Below are positions 1 to 6,556 of a stretch of 15,922 nucleotides of DNA, in pieces; positions within the stretch are counted from its first letter, which is position 1; each line of letters begins with the position of its first letter. Position numbers and translations under genes: made by a program. The notes beneath the pieces are model-generated. The model made no database searches, was not told the origin of the DNA, and saw only the letters and a program-made list of their open reading frames with translations. The DNA is from DATFLK01 sp035267815 (GTDB taxonomy: Bacteria; Pseudomonadota; Zetaproteobacteria; Mariprofundales; Mariprofundaceae), in assembly GCA_035267815.1 (NCBI GenBank), contig DATFLK010000017.1:1-15922 (forward strand), in the 5' to 3' direction.

Positions 1-1667
1 TCCTTCGGTACGAACCAGTGTTCGCTGTTGTAGCCGATGCCTGCCGGCTCGGGCTTGATGCCGTGGATGCGTTTGTGGATGGCCGGTAGCGAGTAGGGAG
101 CGAAGAGGAATACGACCGGTACGTCCTTGTGCAGCTCTACCTGCATCTCATCATAATACTCTTTGCGTTTGGTGCGGTCGAAGGTGCGTGTGGCGGCGAC
201 GAGATCCTTGTCCACTGTGGCGTTGGCGTAGGAGAGGAAGTTGAATTGGCGCGGACCAGTCTGCGAGGAGTGCCAGATCGAATACTGGTCCGGTTCGGGG
301 GAGAGCGACCAGCCTAGGATGACCGCCTCGAAGTTGCGCTTGTTGATGAAGTGGTTGATGAAGGCGGACCACTCGACCAGCCGCACCTTGACCGCGATCC
401 CTACCTCTTTCAGTCGTTGCTGGATAATGATCGCCGCATCCGCTCGCTGCTTGTTGCCGTTGTTGGTCAGGATCGTGAAGGAGAGTTTGCGCCCGCTCTT
501 GTCGAGAATGCCGTCGCCGTCGCTGTCACGCCAGCCCGCCTTGCGCAGCAGTTCTTTGGCCCTCTCCGGTGAATAGGGGCGCGGTTTGACCTTCTTGTTG
601 ACCCAGTAGGTGTGCGGCTTGTAGGGGGTGGCCAACACCTCACCCAGTCCCAGTTGTACCCCGTCGACCAACTCCTGCCGGTTGATGGCATAGGCGATAG
701 CCCGGCGCACGCGCACGTCGGTGAAAGGTTTGCGCTTCAGGTTGAAGCCGAGATAGGTGTAGACAAAATCCAGATATCTGTAGCGATTGTAGTGTTTGAC
801 CAGGTTCGGCTTGATGGGGAAGAGGCGTTGGTACTGGGTCGGTGTGAGTCCCATGCTGTCTAGGTGACCGGCCGAGAGTTCGAGGAACTGGGTGGCGGGG
901 TCGGGGATGATGCGGGTCAGCCGCTCGGTGATCCAGACCGGACCGTCATAGTAGTGCGGGTTGGCGCGTAGCAGGATCGACTGCTGCGGCTGCCAGTCGG
1001 CCAGCGTGTAGGGTCCGATGGTGGCCTTGGGATGGCGCGACAACGGCGTGTTCATGATGTCCTGTCCCTTGAATACGTGTTTGGGAAGGATGGCCAGCGA
1101 GGCCCAGGTCGAGAGGGCTGGTGAATAGGATTGCGAGTAGTGCACCACGAAGGTGTGTGGATCGGGCGCCTCGAAGCTTTTGACCCGGGCGTAATCCGAT
1201 TTGTAGGGACTCTGCGTGTGCTTGTCTCGGATCAGCTTTAGTGTGAAAGCGCAGTCGGTTGAGGTAAAGGGCGTGCCGTCGGTCCATTTCAGGCCGGGGC
1301 GGATATGGAATCGAATGGTCAGGTTGTCCTTCGAGACCGTCCATGAATCGGCCAGTTGGCCCACAAGGTTGAGGTTCTTGTCGTACTTGAGAAGCGGCAG
1401 GTACATCTGACCGGCAATGTTGTGGCTTGCGGCATCGCCGGCGATCATCGGGATCAGATTGGTGGCGTCGCCGCTGCTGGCCGAGACGATGCGGTCGCCC
1501 CGGGCCGGTATGGCCGGGCCGGTATAGGCGTCCGTTGTGACGGCGGTGTACCCCTGATCGCTGTTCGAGGAGGAGCAGGCGACGAGTGTCGTTGCCAGTA
1601 CCAGTAGCAGTATGGTGGCAAGCAAGACCCTGCTGTCAGAGCGATGCGAATGGCCGTTTACGGGCAT
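1..1667 (-). CDS. Family 5 (peptide/nickel type) ABC transporter solute-binding lipoprotein, 3' end cut by window
   Basis: This is the periplasmic ligand-binding lipoprotein of a peptide-type ABC importer (DppA/OppA family, SBP_bac_5). The frame is open from ATG 1667 to the left edge, giving about 555 residues; family members are usually 500-600, so only the extreme C-terminus should be missing. Residues 14-31 form a lipoprotein signal ending in LVAC, so Cys31 would be lipidated. Family features seen are GQMYLPLLKYDKNLNLVGQL near residue 78, LKWTDGTPFTSTDCAFTLKL, VRRAIAYAINRQELVDG, and an Asp-rich DSDGDGILD turn that could bind calcium. An in-frame stop lies just upstream (1695-1697), so ATG 1667 is the first ATG; its Shine-Dalgarno sequence is poor and TTG at codon 15 is a weaker alternative that would remove most of the signal. 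It lies 35 bases after the mltD-like gene on the same strand, so cotranscription is likely. Permease and ATPase genes are not in view. The ligand is unknown; peptides or muropeptides are possible. Confidence 0.88.
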   Translation of the reverse strand, partial: MPVNGHSHRSDSRVLLATILLLVLATTLVACSSSNSDQGYTAVTTDAYTGPAIPARGDRIVSASSGDATNLIPMIAGDAASHNIAGQMYLPLLKYDKNLNLVGQLADSWTVSKDNLTIRFHIRPGLKWTDGTPFTSTDCAFTLKLIRDKHTQSPYKSDYARVKSFEAPDPHTFVVHYSQSYSPALSTWASLAILPKHVFKGQDIMNTPLSRHPKATIGPYTLADWQPQQSILLRANPHYYDGPVWITERLTRIIPDPATQFLELSAGHLDSMGLTPTQYQRLFPIKPNLVKHYNRYRYLDFVYTYLGFNLKRKPFTDVRVRRAIAYAINRQELVDGVQLGLGEVLATPYKPHTYWVNKKVKPRPYSPERAKELLRKAGWRDSDGDGILDKSGRKLSFTILTNNGNKQRADAAIIIQQRLKEVGIAVKVRLVEWSAFINHFINKRNFEAVILGWSLSPEPDQYSIWHSSQTGPRQFNFLSYANATVDKDLVAATRTFDRTKRKEYYDEMQVELHKDVPVVFLFAPYSLPAIHKRIHGIKPEPAGIGYNSEHWFVPK

Positions 1668-1702
1668 GAGAATCGCAGTATCACAAAGACGTGTTCAGGC
1701 GA

Positions 1703-2995
1703 TTACAACTGGGCCAGAATCCAGAGCCTGTCGCCTGGATGCAGTGACGAGGCATCATGCAGACTGTTGGCTCGGGCAATGGCTTTGGTGGTGGTGCCAA
1801 ACTTCCTGGCAATATTCCACAGATTGTCGCCGTGCCGGACCTTATAGAGGATCCGCCGGCCACGCGACAGAAGCGGATTGGGCGGTGGTGCGGCACGGGC
1901 AAAGCGGCGTGCCGGTACAAGAAGAGTCCTGCCCGGATGCAGGTATTTGCCAAGGTGGTGGCGGTTAATGGTGCGAAGATAGTGGACACTGGTGCCGTAT
2001 TTGCGAGCCAGGGTCCAAAGGCTGTCGCCGCGATGGATGCGAATGTGGATGTGTTTGGGAACTGCGTTGTCCATCATTGCCAGCAGGTCGTCGGCACTCG
2101 CTTCTGGGACATGCAGCGTGAACCTGCCATGCAGATAGAGGCTGTGGTTCAATCCCGGATTGAAGCGGAACAGTTCGGTCCTCGAGAGTCCCGCCGCCTT
2201 GCTGAGGAGGTGCAGGTCGACCGGTCCCTGCAAGGTGATCTGCCTTGTCGCGATGGGGTGGGGGAAGACGATTGAGCGCGACTGGTACAACGAGACCAGC
2301 CCGATGATCTGTTTAACGTAAAGGCGGGTGATGGTAGGCGCAGGTAGCCGTCTCAGGCCGTCGGACGGCTTCCAGGGACGGTGACGCAGGCGCCTAGCTA
2401 CATTGGCCGGACCGCAATGGTAGGCGGCGAGTGCCAGTGGCCAGTAGTGGAACTGCTTTTTCAGCGCCTGGAGGTATTGAAGCGCGTTTTCGGTGCTCCG
2501 GACGACGTTTCTGCGGCTGTTGATGTCCTCGGATCGCTTCATGCCGAGATAGCGGGCGGTACCCGGCATCAGTTGCCACAATCCCATCGCACCTGCCGAG
2601 GAGAAGGCATAGGGGTTATAGCCCGATTCGACTATGGGAAGAAGCTGCAGGGCATCGGGTGCATGCATGCGTTTGAATACGGTCTGGATCCTGCTGCGCA
2701 CATAACGGGAGCGTTTTGCTACCTTGTGCCAGCGACGCACGTAGACGCGTTTGGCCACCGCCTGTGCCCGCGCAATGTCCGACAGCGGTAACCCTTCAAG
2801 AAGTTCGGAAGTCTTGATGCGGTCGGCATGATCGCGGGTCGTAACGGTATCTCCGGACTCGGTGGCGGGGGAGGTCGAATTCAATGATAGGGCGGATGCA
2901 TCATCCGGACTTTTCATGCTCATCTGGGTGGCGCATGCCGACAATAGACATGCGGCTGCGACCGTGAGCAGCAGGGGGTATGGACGTGTGCGCAT
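1703..2995 (-). CDS. mltD: MltD-like membrane-bound lytic murein transglycosylase with two LysM domains
   Basis: This predicted outer-membrane lipoprotein should cleave the MurNAc-GlcNAc bond of peptidoglycan, leaving 1,6-anhydroMurNAc ends. From ATG 2995 it is 430 residues, close to E. coli MltD (about 450). The signal ends in LLSAC, so Cys21 is the predicted lipid site. The SLT domain spans about residues 85-205: PIVESGYNP carries the likely catalytic Glu123, followed by SSAGAMGLWQLMPGTAR and AAYHCGPANVARRL, where the frequent AYN has His. Two LysM murein-binding modules follow, at about 315-362 (HRGDSLWTLARKYG) and 382-428 (KVRHGDNLWNIARKFG). The frame stays open upstream to an ATG at 3043, but that start would put 36 residues before the lipobox Cys, so 2995 is preferred on signal-peptide length; neither start has a strong ribosome site. 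It is divergent from erpA and sits directly upstream of the solute-binding lipoprotein. The family is clear; the MltD assignment rests on domain order. Confidence 0.9.
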   Translation of the reverse strand: MRTRPYPLLLTVAAACLLSACATQMSMKSPDDASALSLNSTSPATESGDTVTTRDHADRIKTSELLEGLPLSDIARAQAVAKRVYVRRWHKVAKRSRYVRSRIQTVFKRMHAPDALQLLPIVESGYNPYAFSSAGAMGLWQLMPGTARYLGMKRSEDINSRRNVVRSTENALQYLQALKKQFHYWPLALAAYHCGPANVARRLRHRPWKPSDGLRRLPAPTITRLYVKQIIGLVSLYQSRSIVFPHPIATRQITLQGPVDLHLLSKAAGLSRTELFRFNPGLNHSLYLHGRFTLHVPEASADDLLAMMDNAVPKHIHIRIHRGDSLWTLARKYGTSVHYLRTINRHHLGKYLHPGRTLLVPARRFARAAPPPNPLLSRGRRILYKVRHGDNLWNIARKFGTTTKAIARANSLHDASSLHPGDRLWILAQL

Positions 2996-3045
2996 GCCCA
3001 CAGGATAGCAATGCGTACTTGATGGTAAAGTGGCATGTGACACAC

Positions 3046-3074
3046 TTGCAGCGTGGCCAAGAATGAGGAATAAT
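3046..3074 (+). promoter_or_regulatory. Candidate sigma70-type promoter for erpA
   Basis: TTGCAG (3046-3051) and AATAAT (3069-3074) are separated by 17 bases in an AT-rich patch that stands out from its GC-rich surroundings. The -10 box matches TATAAT at five of six positions; the -35 matches only its first three. Transcription would start near 3081, about 20 bases before the erpA ATG. An alternative -10, TATAGA at 3079, has no good -35. No IscR site is recognised. Proposed from pattern only. Confidence 0.3.
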
Positions 3075-3101
3075 TAGGTATAGATTTTATTGGGGGTTGT
3101 T

Positions 3102-3464
3102 ATGAGCGTGAACTTGACGGAAGCCGCAGCCAGCAAGATCCAGGGGCTGCTCGAACATGAGAGTAACGAGAATCTGCACCTGCGTGTCTTTGTCAGTGGC
3201 GGCGGCTGTTCCGGCTTTCAGTATGGCTTTACCTTCGACGACCAGACAAGTCAGGAGGATACCGTCGTGGAGAGCCATGGCGTCAAACTGTTGGTCGACG
3301 CCATGAGTATTGATCTGCTCGATGGTGCCGAGATCGATTATCAGACATCGCTTCAGGGCGAGTCTTTCGTGATTCGCAATCCCAACGCCGCCTCCACTTG
3401 CGGTTGCGGAAAGTCGTTTACACCGTCCGAGAGTGGCGCGGGTTGTGCCAACGCCGGCTATTAA
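3102..3464 (+). CDS. erpA: A-type iron-sulfur carrier ErpA
   Basis: This cytosolic A-type carrier is expected to accept an Fe-S cluster from the Isc or Suf scaffold and pass it to target enzymes. The three ligand cysteines are present: Cys36 in GGGCSGFQYGFTFDD and Cys100/Cys102 in NPNAASTCGCGKSF. FQYGFTFDDQ and the NPNA-STCGCG region resemble E. coli ErpA (114 residues) more closely than IscA or SufA. ATG 3102 is chosen because GGGGG lies about six bases upstream; a TTG at 3090 would add four residues. The protein is 120 residues because of a C-terminal tail after the CGC motif that ends AGCANAGY and adds a fourth cysteine, Cys115. It is divergent from the mltD-like gene and lies upstream of the transporter genes, separated by a 181-base structured spacer, so it may be its own unit. 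Confidence 0.93.
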   Translation: MSVNLTEAAASKIQGLLEHESNENLHLRVFVSGGGCSGFQYGFTFDDQTSQEDTVVESHGVKLLVDAMSIDLLDGAEIDYQTSLQGESFVIRNPNAASTCGCGKSFTPSESGAGCANAGY

Positions 3465-3645
3465 TCAACTTCGTTTGATATAGGGATCCCTTAAGGCGGT
3501 CGTTCGCTGTTCCGGACCGGGGTGACAGCCGGTTGCATCTCAAAACGGGCTGACTACGCTGCCGCTCTTTGTGCGGCAGCCGGTCGCCTATGATTTGTTC
3601 GGGCCTGTCCCGGATCGCATATCCATTTCGGACAAGAAGGGGAGC
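3465..3645 (+). promoter_or_regulatory. Spacer/leader with three successive inverted repeats between erpA and yadG-like gene
   Basis: This 181-base gap contains no supportable gene. Three potential stem-loops follow each other. The first pairs 3526-3534 with 3544-3552 (eight of nine bases). The second pairs GCTGCCGC (3558-3565) with GCGGCAGC (3573-3580) around a seven-base loop. The third pairs TGTCC (3606-3610) with GGACA (3630-3634), with an inner GGAT/ATCC pairing, and ends just before the ribosome site of the next gene. A perfect palindrome AGGGATCCCT lies at 3482-3491. None of the stems is followed by a convincing T-run, so a simple intrinsic terminator is not clear; the strong middle stem might act as one or shield an erpA 3' end. 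It does not match a riboswitch I can name. Confidence 0.4.
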
Positions 3646-4608
3646 ATGAAGAGTATCGCACTGGATATCCAAGGCCTCTGCAAGCAGTACGACAGTGGCA
3701 GAACCGCGCTCGACGACGTATCACTGCAGGTGCCCGAAGGCTCGTTTTATGCCCTGCTGGGGCCGAATGGTGCCGGCAAGAGTACCTTGATCAATATTTT
3801 GGCGGATATTGTGCGCCCGAGCGGTGGTGCGGCCACCCTGTTCGGGCATGATATGTTCAATGAGCGTTCCTGGTGCAAGCGCCATATGGGCGTGGTGCCG
3901 CAAGAGATTGCTTTCGATCCCTTCTTTACGCCGCGCGAGGTGCTGCATTTCACCTCCGGTCTGTTCGGTGTGAAGCCCGATGACGACTGGATCGACGAGC
4001 TTTTCGTGCGTCTGGAACTCAGCCAGCATACTGCCAAGAATACGCGTCAGCTCTCTGGCGGTATGCGGCGCCGTCTGCTGGTGGCACAGGCGCTGGTGCA
4101 CAAGCCCCGACTGGTGATTCTGGACGAGCCGACAGCCGGTGTGGATGTGGAGTTGCGGCGCCGTCTCTGGAGCTTCATGCGCGAGCTCAATGAGAAGGGT
4201 ACCACCATCCTTCTGACCACCCACTATCTCGATGAGGCCGAGGAGCTGTGCGATCAGGTAGCGATTATCAACAAGGGTAACCTGCTGACCGCCCAGCCGA
4301 TGCGGGAGATGATGCGACAGGTGGCCTCCTCTTATCTGTGGCTCCATTACGACGACGAGGTGCGGATCTCCGAAGATGATCAGGCTGCACTGGCCGATTT
4401 CTCCCCGCGCATCGTCGACGAGGGAATCTGTCTCCAGCTTGGTCACAAGAAGGAGAACGGGCAGTCGATGTTCCATCAGGCCTATGAGGCGGCTGTCAGA
4501 CGTTTCGGTCCGCCGCTGGATGCTGCGGTACGCAAGGAGGATCTGGAAGATGTTTTCCTGCGCCTGACCATGTCCGATTCGGGTGATTCGGAAGGAGCGA
4601 CGGCATGA
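3646..4608 (+). CDS. yadG: ABC-2 type transporter ATP-binding protein, YadG-like
   Basis: This is the nucleotide-binding subunit of an ABC-2 type exporter whose membrane partner is the next gene. The 320 residues contain, in order, Walker A GPNGAGKS (39-46), Q-loop Gln86 in VVPQE, signature LSGGM (136-140), Walker B LVILDEP (156-162) with Glu161 as the catalytic base, and switch His193 in LLTTHYLDEAEELC. FDPFFTPREV and GVDVELRRRLW closely resemble E. coli YadG (308 residues). ATG 3646 is preferred because AAGGGGAG lies directly upstream and the ABC fold begins at once; an upstream GTG at 3571 would add 25 residues read from the leader hairpins. Its TGA overlaps the permease ATG (ATGA), which implies translational coupling. 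The substrate of YadGH transporters is not established; envelope lipids or polysaccharide are general possibilities only. Confidence 0.92.
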   Translation: MKSIALDIQGLCKQYDSGRTALDDVSLQVPEGSFYALLGPNGAGKSTLINILADIVRPSGGAATLFGHDMFNERSWCKRHMGVVPQEIAFDPFFTPREVLHFTSGLFGVKPDDDWIDELFVRLELSQHTAKNTRQLSGGMRRRLLVAQALVHKPRLVILDEPTAGVDVELRRRLWSFMRELNEKGTTILLTTHYLDEAEELCDQVAIINKGNLLTAQPMREMMRQVASSYLWLHYDDEVRISEDDQAALADFSPRIVDEGICLQLGHKKENGQSMFHQAYEAAVRRFGPPLDAAVRKEDLEDVFLRLTMSDSGDSEGATA

Positions 4609-5375
4609 GTACGGCCAATCCACGCGGCATGTACACTATTTTTCGGCGCGAGGTGCACCGTTTCCTCAAGGTGAAGATGCAGACCATCGTGACGCCGGCC
4701 CTGACAGCGATGCTCTATCTGGTCGTCTTCCGCTATGCCATGGGGGACCGGCATGTACCGGGTCTGGGTACCGATTACTTCACCTTTCTGGTGCCGGGAC
4801 TGGCCATGATGGCGATGTTGCAAAATGCCTTCGCCAATACCTCGAGTTCGCTGATCATGGGCAAGGTAATGGGCATGCAGATTTATCTGCTAATGGCGCC
4901 GGTCTCCGCTGCCGAGGTGGTGGCGGCCTTTCTGGCAGCGGCGGTGGTTCGCGGTGTGATCGTGGCGAGCGTGTTCCTGATCGTGCTGATGCCCTTCACC
5001 GGCATCCATCTCCTGCATCCAGGGATCCTGCTGGTCTACAGTATCTGCGGTTCGATGATCATGGGCGGGCTCGGTCTGATCGGCGGCATGTGGGCCAAGA
5101 ACTTCGATAATGTTGCCATGGTGACCAACTTCATCGTCTTGCCGCTGACGTTCCTCTCCGGGGTGTTCTATTCGGTCAAGCAGTTGCCGCATACATGGCA
5201 GATTCTCAACCATGCCAATCCATTCTTCTATCTGATTGACGGCTTTCGCTACAGCTTTCTCGGCGTGGGCGACACCAACCCGTTCGCCTCGGTCGGAATC
5301 GTCATCGGTTCGGCGATCTTCATCTTCTCGCTGTGCTGGTACCTCTGGCGTATCGGCTGGCGCATGAAAGATTGA
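4605..5375 (+). CDS. yadH: ABC-2 type transporter permease, YadH-like
   Basis: This inner-membrane subunit pairs with the preceding ATPase, probably as a homodimer, to make an exporter. It is 256 residues, the same length as E. coli YadH. About six hydrophobic segments are visible, at roughly residues 25-46, 58-80, 105-128, 138-160, 168-190 and 226-250. Family hallmarks are TFLVPGLAMMAMLQNAFANT, LTFLSGVFYSVKQLP and the C-terminal NPFFYLIDGFRYSFLG. The N-terminal RREVHRFLKVKMQT matches the amphipathic coupling helix region of YadH. The start ATG 4605 overlaps the ATPase stop by four bases, and the TGA (5373-5375) overlaps the TTG start of rlmE in the same manner, so the three genes look co-translated. 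Confidence 0.92.
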   Translation: MSTANPRGMYTIFRREVHRFLKVKMQTIVTPALTAMLYLVVFRYAMGDRHVPGLGTDYFTFLVPGLAMMAMLQNAFANTSSSLIMGKVMGMQIYLLMAPVSAAEVVAAFLAAAVVRGVIVASVFLIVLMPFTGIHLLHPGILLVYSICGSMIMGGLGLIGGMWAKNFDNVAMVTNFIVLPLTFLSGVFYSVKQLPHTWQILNHANPFFYLIDGFRYSFLGVGDTNPFASVGIVIGSAIFIFSLCWYLWRIGWRMKD

Positions 5376-6007
5376 AGAAGAGTAAAGGGGCGCGGAAGAG
5401 TTCGGCATGGTTTCAGCGCCATGCCAACGATCCGCATGTCAAACGGGCCCAGCGGGAGGGGAAGCGATCCCGCGCTGCCTTCAAGCTTTCCGAGATTCTC
5501 GAGCGCTATGAACTGTTGAATGGCAGGGATACCGTCGTGGTCGATCTGGGTTGTGCGCCGGGCTCATGGTGCCAGGAGCTGACCTGTTACTGCGGAGACG
5601 GAGGCATGGTGATCGGCGTCGATTTGTTGGAGATGCGTCCTCTTCCTGGAGTCCGTTTCCTGCAGATGGACTTCTCCGACATGGCCGCTCACGGGGCGCT
5701 GGAGGAGGTTCTGGAAGGGCGTCGGGTGGATATGGTGGTCTCCGACATGGCGCCCGAACTAAGTGGCAACAAGGTGGTGGATCAGGCGCGCATCATCAAT
5801 CTAAATGAGATGACGCTCGGATTCGCCGTTAATCATCTGCGCGAGGGCGGCCATCTGTTGCTGAAGACCTTCATGGGAGAGGGGTTCGATACCTTCAGGA
5901 AGGAGCTGATGGGCTGGTTCTCCTCGGTCAAGACGGTCAAGCCGGCGGCCAGCCGCAAGTCGTCCAGTGAAATCTATCTGCTGGGACAGGCGTTCCGGCG
6001 CATGTGA
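5372..6007 (+). CDS. rlmE: 23S rRNA (uridine-2552) 2'-O-methyltransferase RlmE (FtsJ)
   Basis: RlmE uses S-adenosylmethionine to methylate the 2'-O of U2552 in the A-loop of 23S rRNA during late 50S assembly. The 211 residues (E. coli has 209) form a Rossmann methyltransferase with SAM motif VVVDLGCAPGSW (55-66). The catalytic tetrad K-D-K-E is complete: Lys38 in RAAFKL, Asp125 in SDMAPELSG, Lys165 in LLKTFMGEGF and Glu200 in SSEIYLLG. TTG 5372 is preferred because it gives an N-terminus, KKSKGARKSSAWFQ, that aligns with E. coli KKRSASSSRWLQ; the frame is also open from GTG 5333, which would lie deep within the permease gene. The start overlaps the permease stop as TTGA. In E. coli the partner is ftsH, which is absent here, so linkage to an exporter is unusual. 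It converges on the cyclic-nucleotide-fold gene with an 11-base gap. Confidence 0.95.
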   Translation: MKKSKGARKSSAWFQRHANDPHVKRAQREGKRSRAAFKLSEILERYELLNGRDTVVVDLGCAPGSWCQELTCYCGDGGMVIGVDLLEMRPLPGVRFLQMDFSDMAAHGALEEVLEGRRVDMVVSDMAPELSGNKVVDQARIINLNEMTLGFAVNHLREGGHLLLKTFMGEGFDTFRKELMGWFSSVKTVKPAASRKSSSEIYLLGQAFRRM

Positions 6008-6013
6008 GGGGAG

Positions 6014-6029
6014 GGGCCCTAATGGGCCC
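6014..6029. terminator. GC hairpin between convergent rlmE and cyclic-nucleotide-fold gene
   Basis: GGGCCC-TAAT-GGGCCC forms a perfect six-base-pair stem with a four-base loop, overlapping the TAG stop of the minus-strand gene. On the plus strand the only T-run (CTCTTTTG, from 6036) begins several bases after the stem, and on the minus strand there is none. It may help end transcription between the convergent genes, but is not a textbook intrinsic terminator. Confidence 0.3.
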
Positions 6030-6468
6030 GATAGCTCTTTTGTGTGTCCAGTCGACGGATAACCCTGCCCATGTTGCGCACGATGAATGTCAGCAGTTTC
6101 AGGGCCAGTTCGCTGTTCTCCTGCATCAGTCGCTGGAAGTGCTCGCAGGAGATCTTGTATACGACGCATGCCTGACGGGCGATAACGCTGGCATTGACCG
6201 GTTCGTTACTGAACATGCTGATCTCTCCGAATACCTTGCTGTAGTCGCCTGAAGAGAGCTGGGTCTCATGGCCGTTGATCATGCGGGTGATGGTCACGTT
6301 GCCGGAACGCAGCAGATAGAGGCTTGATCCCTCGGTGCCTTGGTTGATGATCGGGATGCCCGGCAGGACGAACATCGGCTCAATCGCCTCCTCAATCGCC
6401 TGTCTCTCCTGCTCCGACATCGATTTGAGTCGCAGTTCGTTTTTCAGCCACTCGAAATCGATCTCCAT
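6019..6468 (-). CDS. Stand-alone cyclic nucleotide-binding-fold protein, probably not binding cNMP in the usual way
   Basis: The 149-residue protein is almost entirely one cNMP-binding beta-roll (cap family effector domain). An N-terminal helical stretch (residues 5-30) leads into PGIPIINQGTEGSSLYLLRSGNVTI, followed by the phosphate-cassette region VFGEISMFSNEPVNASVIA (79-97) and a C-terminal helix. FGE is kept (80-82), but the position that carries the phosphate-binding Arg in cAMP receptors (usual pattern EPRxAT) is Val91, followed by Asn92. There is no HTH, kinase or channel domain, so it cannot be a CRP-type regulator by itself. ATG 6468 is chosen for the GGGAGGAG ribosome site about nine bases upstream; the frame stays open much further but only as an antisense shadow of thpR. 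A small GC hairpin (6488-6502) precedes the ribosome site. It is divergent from thpR. A partner or ligand cannot be named. Confidence 0.85.
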   Translation of the reverse strand: MEIDFEWLKNELRLKSMSEQERQAIEEAIEPMFVLPGIPIINQGTEGSSLYLLRSGNVTITRMINGHETQLSSGDYSKVFGEISMFSNEPVNASVIARQACVVYKISCEHFQRLMQENSELALKLLTFIVRNMGRVIRRLDTQKSYRAH

Positions 6469-6556
6469 GGCACATCTCCTCCCTTGTCCCGGTTCTCCCG
6501 GGTACGCTTCAATCTTGTCATGGCGTTTGCGCCGACGTCCAGTGTAACATGCACGA
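6469..6556. promoter_or_regulatory. Divergent intergenic region for cyclic-nucleotide-fold gene and thpR
   Basis: These 88 bases must hold the promoters, or their downstream parts, for both divergent genes. A hairpin CCCGG-TTCTC-CCGGG (6488-6502) would lie in the minus-strand leader just before its ribosome site. A TGTTACACT sequence read on the minus strand (6541-6549) resembles an extended -10. I see no clear -35 boxes and no CTG-N10-CAG LexA-type site here. Confidence 0.3.

Noticed and set aside
505..545. DSDGDGILD in the solute-binding protein as a sign of a separate calcium-binding domain
   Set aside because: This Asp-rich turn is common within family 5 binding proteins, so it is noted only as a local feature.
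3466..3482. TTTGATATAGG as an extended -10 promoter for the yadG-like gene
   Set aside because: No matching -35 is seen and the -10 match is weak.
3571..3645. GTG 3571 as the start of the yadG-like gene
   Set aside because: It would translate the right arm of a strong hairpin and add 25 residues not seen in the family; ATG 3646 has AAGGGGAG directly upstream.
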